Source: Ursus arctos (lineage: Eukaryota; Chordata; Mammalia; Carnivora; Ursidae). Taken from it: DNA of 64,000 nucleotides. This document shows positions 56,726 to 64,000 of the stretch, piece after piece. Under the pieces are notes generated by a model. It was not told the origin of the DNA. It did no database searches and saw only the letters and a program-made list of their open reading frames with translations. Where the stretch lies: assembly GCF_023065955.2 (NCBI RefSeq), contig NW_026623089.1, positions 32,332,767 through 32,396,766 on the forward strand, in the 5' to 3' direction. The translations under genes and the position numbers were made by a program. How positions within the stretch are numbered: the first letter of the stretch is position 1; each line of letters begins with the position of its first letter.

Positions 56726-56869
56726 ATTATTTCCACTGCTTTAAAGAGAGAAATATTGTGGCCACCAATAGGATAGATCTACAGGCAAAAAGCAAGAAAA
56801 CACTGGTCATGTTTCACTTCTCTTTTAGATCCCTACAGAACTTACTTACTAGTTTTTGCATGCTGCCTT

Positions 56870-57002
56870 TTAGAAATAAACCCCAGAGGTATGTAAATCC
56901 TTTAAGACTAGGGATAACTTCTTGCTCATTTTTGATTTCTTCATACCATCTTCCATAGCACTTTGCCTATAGTAGATGTTCAAGAAATGTTTTTGATACA
57001 AT
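56870..57002 (+). mobile_element. L2 3' end
   Basis: 'aagactagggataacttctt', 'tagcactttgcctatagtag', 'atgttcaagaaatgttttt' in sense order. Confidence 0.65.
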
Positions 57003-57117
57003 TGAGCTTGTTACGTCCATTGGTGTAAATACCAATCAATAGTCCTAGGATGCTTAGAACATTCCAGGTTCTTGATTAGAGTGTCTATCTGGCAGTTTAA
57101 CTAGAGTCCTGATTTTT

Positions 57118-57316
57118 TTTTTAAGATTTATTTATTTATTTGAGAGAGAGAGAGAGCACAAGTGGGAGGGGCAGAGAGAGAGAGAGGGAGGGAAAATCTC
57201 AAGCAGATTTGGTGCTAAGCACAGAGCCCGATGCAGGGCTTGATCTCACAACCCTGAGACCATGACCTGAGCCAAAACCACTGGTTGGACACTCAACCAA
57301 CTGTGCCACCCAGCTA
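57118..57316 (-). mobile_element. SINEC, older copy
   Basis: Reverse-oriented and more diverged; the head end is degraded ('gccacccagctac'). Confidence 0.92.
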
Positions 57317-57394
57317 CAGAAGAAGTCAGAGGCCTGAATTTTTAGTATAAATTTTGTCTTTAAGCACTTCTTAGCATGGTGCCACTGATGGATA

Positions 57395-57600
57395 CTATCC
57401 AAAATTGAATCTTGACTTTGCTTCTTAATTGGCTGTATGACTGGACAAGTTACTTAGCTTTTCTAAGACTAAGCTTTCTCATTAGTACAACAATGCTCTT
57501 ATTACAGAATCATAGAGGATGGAATGACAATACAGATAAAGCACTTAGTATGGTGCCTGGCTCATAGTAAATGCTTAATAAACGCACCTATTATTATAAT
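57395..57600 (+). mobile_element. MIR element
   Basis: 'ttgactttgcttcttaattgg', 'gactggacaagttacttagc', 'ggtgcctggctcatagtaaa', 'tgcttaataaacgcacc'. Confidence 0.85.
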
Positions 57601-58315
57601 GAAATTAAAATGTTAAAATATAAATTACAATATTAAATTAAAATATTAAAATTCCTAAAGTTTTTTTGTTTTGTTTTGTTTTTAGGATTGTTAAATATGT
57701 GTGGTAGACAGGGTTAAGGGAATGAAGGAGAAAGGACAGTTGTCTTGGGATCTGGCACTGTTGGGAGGACTGATTTCTGGGACACAGTTTTGCTGAGAAT
57801 TATTGTTAAAAGCTTCAGCTAGGGAAGATGCTCCCCTTGGGGCCTCTCTGAGTAGAGCTGACCATGGATGTGGATCCCTCTTGGGGATAAAAATTTCAAA
57901 GGGCATAAACTTTCTGAAAGTGTTAGTATCAAGCTTCTTGCTCTTTGGGTCTCCATGGATTAATTAAATTAGTTCCCATCCTTCATTTTTGTGGATCAAG
58001 TTTTAGGTGGATTTGCTGCATGTGTTTGAATAAGGATTTACCCAGGAAATAAATTGTGTCTCTTTTATCTTCCGACCACCCCAGTTATACCTGGGAAGCA
58101 GGTGGGCTTGGCAGGTCTATTCTTTTGAGGTAACCCATGGCCAGGATTCTTTATGAGGCTGGAAATTTGCTATAGGGGAGGAGGCTGCTTCTCAGATATA
58201 CAAATAGGAAGGCTGAAGCTAGCAGGCTTAAAGCTATTTCATTTCCAGCAGCTTTATGGATTTTCTACAAAGTAGGACTATTCCAGGGGATAGAGGGTGG
58301 GATGGGATAGAAGAA
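57601..58315. other. Unassigned, no gene seen
   Basis: Starts with an A/T-rich (TTAAAATA)n-like run. The rest is unassigned. Confidence 0.4.
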
Positions 58316-58319
58316 TCAT

Positions 58320-58690
58320 ACAGTCCTGACCAGCAGGGATGTGTAATCTGGTAGGAGAGATGGATAGGTCAACAACCAACCATAACACAAGGCAGAATGA
58401 ATTATAAGCCTTGCTTATGGTAGAAGCCATGTGCTGAGAAAGCTGGAGAAAGGAGAAACCACATCTAACTGGTTGGATGAAGATTAAGATGTCCAAAGGT
58501 AGAAGAGTAGGGAAAGGAAATTGTTGGTGGTTGGGGTAGTCTGGGCACAGAAGCAAGTACATGCTCAGATGAACAGGGATTGGCAAATTGTGAGCATGAA
58601 GGGAGTATGAGTGAAATGGAGGATGCTGGAGTAGAAGGAGAAGCTGGCCAGATTTTGAATTGCACCTTTAGGACTTTATAGGGCCACTTG
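58320..58690 (-). mobile_element. Probable L2 relic
   Basis: Antisense L2 flavour ('gagaagctggccagattttga', 'acctttaggactttataggg'). The 102-codon minus-strand frame is part of it. Confidence 0.45.
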
Positions 58691-59525
58691 AGGGTCTTCC
58701 TAGGCCTGTCGTGGTGCTGGATGCCCTGTGCCCTTGATAGTAATCATGTTAAAATGTGTCTACATCCCACACGAAGATCAACATGTAAGAACTGCATTGA
58801 GTGAGTTGAGCCCTCATTGACTAGCAGTATACCTACAGATGTGGTCCCAGGACCAGTGCCAGGCCAGGGGGAGTTTGGAATCAGTTCGGGATGGAATGAG
58901 TACACGACTTTAGAGGAAATATTGAGAAACTTCTACAGCAATTTGGCATTGCCACAATAACAAAGCATGTGATCATTTTTCTGGAATTCATTTTTATTCT
59001 GATTTCCAAAAATATTGGTCCACAACACAATGGAAAGACATTGGCCAAAAATACATTGGAGATTTTTTTTTAATTTCCATAGTTGAAGTTTTTTTAAACA
59101 TTAGAAAAATTTTTAAAAGTTGAGCAGCTCTGATCTAGTTGAAGTAATATTACTTTTTGAAGAAATTTGAGGTGAGAGATGACAGAGAAGAGAGTCTGTG
59201 AACTTGAAGATAGATCAATAGAAGTCACACAGTTTGAATAGCAAAGGAAAAGGAAATGGAAATACCTAGTACTCAGCATCATATCCACGTTGAGGTAACT
59301 ATGCCTAAACATTCTTAGGTGAAGATAATCGTGTGGCAAGAGTACAAAAAGTAACTCTAACATATGCAGAACAAAGCCAAACGTGTGTGTGTGGTGATGG
59401 TGGGGCAGGGTTGTTATTAGGAGGCTCCAGAAGTACACCAAGGAATTCAGGGGCGGGGAGTGCCATTGGATGTAATGAGCAATGAGTGGAAAATGGACAG
59501 TCACTGGGAATCTCTCCCACTCTTC
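58691..59525. other. Mostly unique sequence
   Basis: A 136-codon minus-strand frame (59,094-59,504) is hydrophobic and His-rich; no domain is recognised and it is likely chance. A short (GT)n is at 59,383-59,392. Confidence 0.4.
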
Positions 59526-60545
59526 TCTCTCTCCCTCTTTCCGCCTGTGGTGGATGCTGTGTGTACTGCCCAGATCCTTCTTCAGGAATAAAAGTCTTAC
59601 TTTCCCAGCTGCTGGGAGGACTCCCAGAGACAGCCTCTGCTACCCCTGATAGCCTCTAGGGATTTCTGTGGCTAAAACAGAGCCCTACCTCGGGCCATAC
59701 TTTCTTCCAGCCTACATCCAGTGACTAATCACCATGAAGGTGGAAAGGTCTGGTGGGTCCCCTTGCTTCAGCGTGGGACACTTGAGAAGGAACATCTCAG
59801 TTCCCTACAGGGCTGCTTTTATTGGAACTGCATCATGGCTCAGCTGCTCTCTGCCAAATTCTCCTTTCTTCTCCTCCATTCCAAAGAGTGTCTCAAGGGT
59901 ACTTCTAATAAATGTGTGTACGTTAGCCTCACGGAGTCTGGTTCTCAGGCAACCTTACGGGGCCACCAGACTTCCTTCCCTCTTCCTTTTGTTTCCTTTT
60001 CTCTCTCTTCTTCTCTCTCTCTCTTCCTCTCCCTCCCCGTCAGACTATGTAGCTTCTCACCTCCCCTTCTCTCTGACCTTCTACCTCATTCTCTTCTCAC
60101 CTTTCAGAACAGCTTCCTCTGCTCTTACAGCTGCTCAGTCACTGTCCCTGTAGCTTCTGCCATTGGTTCCCACCCAGAGGCTCTTTACTGGGTTGAAGTA
60201 CCCATCCTGCAGCTGCCATGGGTGTTAGTTTATAACAGCCTACATTTGCAGACTTCTTTGGAGGATTGTCCTTAGCCAATGGGAACCTTCATCTCTGGAG
60301 ATGTCAGAGAGGTTATGCCCCATACTCTTGGGTCAATGATTATCAGATGGGGTGTATAAATGTCCATCCTCCTTGCCTCAAGACAGGACACACTGTGTGG
60401 TACAATTCCCACCCTCGAGTACCCCGTGGAGTCAGTCTGAAGCCAATTTCTCCTGAAAGAACATCTCTGTGTTCTGTGTAGCACTTTCCCCTGTCCTAGT
60501 CTCACTCCCTTACAGGTGTAGCAGGAGAGCACTCCCTCAGTAAAT
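59526..60545. mobile_element. Old LTR-like relics
   Basis: Two AATAAA-containing stretches ('tctaataaatgtgtgtacgt' near 59,908 and 'ctcagtaaatccctctgc' near 60,536) each followed by LTR U5-like text suggest decayed LTRs. A CT-rich tract is at 59,985-60,060. The 184-codon frame 59,721-60,275 is low-complexity Ser/Leu-rich. Confidence 0.35.
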
Positions 60546-61350
60546 CCCTCTGCTTTGAGGGAACCTCATTTAAGATAGTCACTTTACAAATCTGGTGCCT
60601 GTGGCTAAGTGACCCAGCCTCTGCTGTCCTAATTCCAAATATCAAGGAGAAAGAACTCGATCAGCTTCTGGTGAGCCAAGCCCAGCTTCTGGGTTAAACC
60701 CTGGATCAGGAGTTCACTCCAGGTCCAATCATCTGCGGCTGGAGAGGAGTCAGAGTTATATAGTATAGGGCAAAAGAAGGGTACAGGGAGAGAGGACAAG
60801 TCTCAGGAAGGACTGGACAATTCCTGTGAAAGTGTATCCTACCATGTGTCCTCCTCCTCAGTTTTTCTTGAATTTCTGTCAGCCTTCTCCCTCCTCACCT
60901 CTTCCCCATCTATAGTCCCAGGTTCGGATTGGAGGGTGAGGGGTTGACAGGTAGTATCACGTGATGAAGACGGATCTGGATTGAGTGCCCGGAGGCCTGA
61001 ATTGGAGCCACCTCCCTCGGCTTGCTTCACATCTCTGGTTCTTGGATTTCAGGTAAATTAGAGAGTCGGTTTGCTAATTTAAATAGTCAATGCTTCTGTG
61101 AAAACAGAGAAGAATCTAGGCCTTTCATCTCTGCATCTCTGAACTCAGCAGAGGGCCTGGCACAGATTTAGAACACTGGCAACGTATTGAAAACAGGGGA
61201 TATCCTTTACAAATGAAACGGCTGTGAATTACATTAAAATAATAACTGTAAAACATGACCTGGAAGCGCGCAATATTCTGTGTGTGGAGCCGGCACACTT
61301 GATGAGTGCGAATTTGTGTCAGGTCGGTGGTAAGTACCTTGCGTGCTATT
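60546..61350. other. No gene seen
   Basis: Unassigned sequence. Confidence 0.4.
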
Positions 61351-61354
61351 CTGA

Positions 61355-61880
61355 TCACTGTTGCAGTGTAACAAATCACCCCAAAACTTAGATGCTTAAA
61401 TTGACCATTTTAGGATGCTCACAGATTCCGTGGGTCAGGAATTTGGACCATGTACCATGGGGATGGCTTGTCTCTGCTCGGTAACATCCAGGGCCTCGGT
61501 GGGGAAGATTTGACAGCTCGGTGCTGGAATCACCTGGAATCATCTTCACTCACAGGACTGGTGCTTGATGTGGCTGTTAGATGGGGCCTCAGCTCGGGCT
61601 GTCGACCAAAGCCTGGGCTTCCTCAGAATGATGGCCTCAGCCTCGTGGGACCTTGTGGGTGGCTGTTGAGGGTTCCAAAAGCAGTTGTCCCGGTTCACAA
61701 GGTAGAAGTTTCATTGTTTTTATGATCTAGGCTCAAAAGTCAAACTGCATCATTTCCACCACATTCTATTGATTACATGCCTGCCCAGATTTAAGGATAA
61801 TGGAATTAGGTACCACCTCTTGATGGGGTGGGGGCAAGGTTCTCATAGAGCACATAGGATGGGAAATATTGTGGCCAGAT
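61355..61880. mobile_element. Old interspersed repeat, same family as 8,470
   Basis: 'gttgcagtgtaacaaatcacc', 'ccaaaacttagatgcttaaa', 'gattccgtgggtcaggaatt', 'ccacattctattgattacat', 'ggaattaggtaccacctctt' give the fuller order of this family. Family not named. Confidence 0.55.
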
Positions 61881-61904
61881 TCGGAAAATTCAATCCACCA
61901 AGTG

Positions 61905-62290
61905 CACATTATCTCATTTAATCCTTCCACTATCCTTGGAGTAGGCATTATTGTCCCTTTGCAGATAAAGAAACTGAGGCTCAGGGGCGCCTGGATGGCA
62001 CAGCGGTTAAGCGTCTGCCTTCGGCTCAGGGAGTGATCCCGGCATTAAGGGATCAAGCCCCACATCAGGCTCCTCTGCTATGAGCCTGCTTCTTCCTCTC
62101 CCACTCCCCCTGCTTGTGTTCCCTCTCTCGCTGGCTGTCTCTATCTCTGTCGAATAAATAAATAAAATCTTTAAAAAAAATAAAAAAAAGAAACTGAGGC
62201 TCAGAGAACTTAAGTAACTTGCCTGTGGACAAAGCCAGTATGTGGCAAGGCTGGATTTAAACCCAGTCTCTACAAAGCAGGTGTTCATCA
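61905..62290 (-). mobile_element. MIR element split by a young SINEC
   Basis: Antisense MIR 'cattatctcatttaatcctt' to 'aaagaaactgaggctcag', resuming with 'agaacttaagtaacttgcct' and 'tttaaacccagtctctacaa'. Confidence 0.9.
61985..62186 (+). mobile_element. SINEC, young, perfect 18-bp duplication
   Basis: Head GGGGCGCCTGGATGGCACAG and young body. AAAGAAACTGAGGCTCAG is identical at 61,967-61,984 and 62,187-62,204. Confidence 0.98.
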
Positions 62291-62795
62291 ACAGCATATA
62301 TCCTGCTTATAGAAAAAAGGGAACTGAAAAAATAAGAAATTCAAAGGCCAGTTTTCCCTGCGTGCAAGATCGGGAGTGGGTAAGACTTCTTGTCCTCCGT
62401 AACTCTAATGTCAGTTAATATCTTCCCACGGGGTAAAGGAATCTGGTTTCTATGCATAACTTCCCGAGGCATTGCTTCTTGGAGACTGTGTAACTACTGT
62501 GTGTACCTTTGGTGCCTCAAGTTTGCCAGATATGTGCTGGCAGTGGGGTTGCTGTCTGCCCTCTTCCCCCTACCCATTCATTTGGCAAAGGAGTGTGGAG
62601 GAAGCTCTGATTCACACAGAACCAGTTCATGCCAGGAACGTCTTCTCTGCAGTGATCCCTTCTTGAAACCATATCTCCCCTTTAAGCTCAAACAAGGAGC
62701 ACTTCCTCCAGGAACTCATTTTTGATACTCCCAGGATCTTTATAATCAGAATGTTCAGATGATGATGATTGGCACTTATGACTTACTCTGTAGGT
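62291..62795. other. No gene seen
   Basis: A 111-codon plus-strand frame (62,390-62,725) is rich in Cys, Leu and Ser. It has no recognisable domain and probably lies in an L2-like relic. Confidence 0.4.
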
Positions 62796-62799
62796 TTCT

Positions 62800-62932
62800 G
62801 TGTCCTAACCCTCCAATTAGTCTAAGGCCCCAGATGGCAAGGGCCATGCCCTATTCCTCCGCAATTCTCCTCCCCAAAACCACAGGAACAATACCCCATT
62901 CTTAATAGGTACTCGATGAATAGGACTGATTA
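62800..62932 (+). mobile_element. L2 3' end
   Basis: 'ctaaggccccagatggcaag', 'ggccatgccctattcct', 'aataggtactcgatgaatag' in sense order. Confidence 0.65.
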
Positions 62933-63660
62933 GACCAAAGGGACTTATGAAGTTTATTATTATATTATAATAGAAGGACACACATGAGTCTTCAAAAGCA
63001 GTTTTTGAGAGCCTAGCCTACCATAGGCACTGTGCTAGGTGCTAACAAACCATGTGATCCAGGAGTAGGAATTTAGAAAATAAAATATGAGCCTCCTGGG
63101 CACTCAGCAGCATGTCAGTAACATCCAAACTGATTTCTAGAAGTGAAGCATCTTTGATCAGATAAAGAGGCCTACATATTGGGTGAATTTGAGGCAAGTA
63201 CTGTAAAGTTACAATCTCAATCAGCTCTCAGATGATTATAGGGTCACTTAGAAAGTCCCTAAATAGGGTTTTTAAAATTCAAAATCTTGACTTTCACTTC
63301 TTCTGTGAGTTTTTTTAATATTTTTTTTAGCTAGAGCTATCAAATAAGAAAAGGATGGGTCTTACTATTCTTTATTTCAATTCAGTCTTCTTGTAATAAG
63401 CAAATTTCTCTTCCCTGCTTTAAATTTGTCACCATTTCACCACAAAATGTTCTTAAAAGCCATGACCTTTGGAAACACCCTTGAATGTTATAAATCAGCT
63501 GAGAAACCTGTTCATAAATCTTGAGTAATGAATATCAATGTTTCGTGTTCACTCCTTATTCGCGTCATAAGCTCTTGATCTAAACACAACCATATTGTAT
63601 AAAACTATTTCCTCAACGTGCCATCACCCAGAATAAAACAACTGTAAATAATTACCTTTG
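62933..63660. other. Mostly unique sequence
   Basis: A small L2-like piece at 63,005-63,070. Otherwise A/T-rich unassigned sequence. Confidence 0.4.
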
Positions 63661-64000
63661 GGATATGAAAGAAAATGTAAACATTTTATTTGGCAGTTGT
63701 TTCTGAACACATGAATAAATAAATGGAAAAGTACATATTAATATTTCTTTTTGGAGTAACAGATACCATTAAACGCTTATTTACACATCTTCACTGCAAA
63801 GAACAGTCACACGATTCAATTTTGTCATAAAAAAGGTCACTTCCCACACCACTGGACTGGACAGTTAAGGATGGAGATACTGGTAGTGCTTGGTTCTAGC
63901 AGTCTCAATGTTTGAAAGGCATTCATTTGCAAGTGTGATAAGAAGAGTCATCATGCATTGAGTTCATCCGGATCATGTATTGTAGAAAGTTTCTGATGGC
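63661..64000 (-). other. Candidate 3' UTR and end of a minus-strand exon
   Basis: Repeat-free sequence. On the minus strand one frame is open for 25 codons from the window edge to TGA at 63,923-63,925. About 230 bases of A/T-rich sequence follow with ATTTATTTATT (AU-rich-element-like) and AATAAA (63,685-63,690). This looks like a terminal exon, but 25 open codons arise easily by chance and I do not recognise the peptide. Confidence 0.25.

Noticed and set aside
59094..59504. 136-codon hydrophobic minus-strand frame resembling a membrane protein
   Set aside because: It is Phe/Leu-rich because the DNA is A/G-rich on the plus strand; no signal, homology or splice context was found.
59721..60275. 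184-codon plus-strand frame, the joint longest in the window
   Set aside because: It is Ser/Leu/Pro-rich from a CT-rich tract inside LTR-like relics, and it overlaps a 139-codon frame in another phase.
1..64000. CRISPR arrays, bacterial operons or phage genes
   Set aside because: Direct repeats here are microsatellites, SINE tails or local duplications. There are no evenly spaced repeat-spacer units and no prokaryotic gene organisation.
1..64000. An undescribed functional biological system
   Set aside because: Everything coding-like that I could identify is a retrocopy or transposon relic; the other observations are structural and do not support a claim of a new system.

Overview
The window is mammalian, from a carnivoran, most likely a caniform such as a bear or seal. 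The main reason is about 21 copies of the carnivore tRNA-Lys-derived SINE (SINEC). Each has a tRNA-like head close to GGGCGCCTGGGTGGC, a CT-rich body and an AATAAA-rich tail. Several carry the 'GGCACAGCGGTTAAGC' head and 'GCCTGCTTCTTCCTCTCCC' body that I associate with bear/pinniped subfamilies. Mammal-wide MIR, L2, L1, hAT/MER5 and LTR relics fill much of the rest. I found no intact protein-coding gene, rRNA, tRNA gene, CRISPR array or bacterial-type operon.

The gene-derived content is three processed pseudogenes. A RAB28 retrocopy (about 2,621-3,399, minus strand) sits inside an old L1 and is flanked by a perfect 13-bp target-site duplication. A short, diverged RPL18A retrocopy (about 6,531-6,875, minus) is split by an A-rich insert. 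A near full-length STIP1 (HOP) retrocopy (about 51,595-53,680, plus) carries a frameshift and many in-frame stops.

Region by region: 1-4,200 is L1/L2 relics with the RAB28 retrocopy; 4,200-8,250 is mostly unique with MIR and RPL18A; 8,250-17,600 is dense in SINEC with an ERVL-type LTR and a 5'-truncated L1; 20,150-31,100 is rich in endogenous-retrovirus LTRs, including a head-to-head pair of one family; 31,700-37,600 is L2, MIR, SINEC and an L1 ORF2 relic; 40,050-45,200 is nested old L1s; 46,890-47,715 is a younger L1 3' end; 47,740-51,590 is mostly unique; 51,595-53,680 is STIP1; 54,000-64,000 is MIR/L2/MER5/SINEC with unique stretches. The extreme right edge has a weak candidate for the last exon and 3' UTR of a minus-strand gene.

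This looks like an intergenic or intronic stretch shaped by retrotransposition. I saw no undescribed functional system. The observations most worth checking are structural: templated-looking hairpin/direct-repeat duplications, SINE tail-like filler next to insertions, an exon-skipped-looking RAB28 retrocopy, and a few candidate regulatory blocks. All family assignments are by eye and memory, without database searches.
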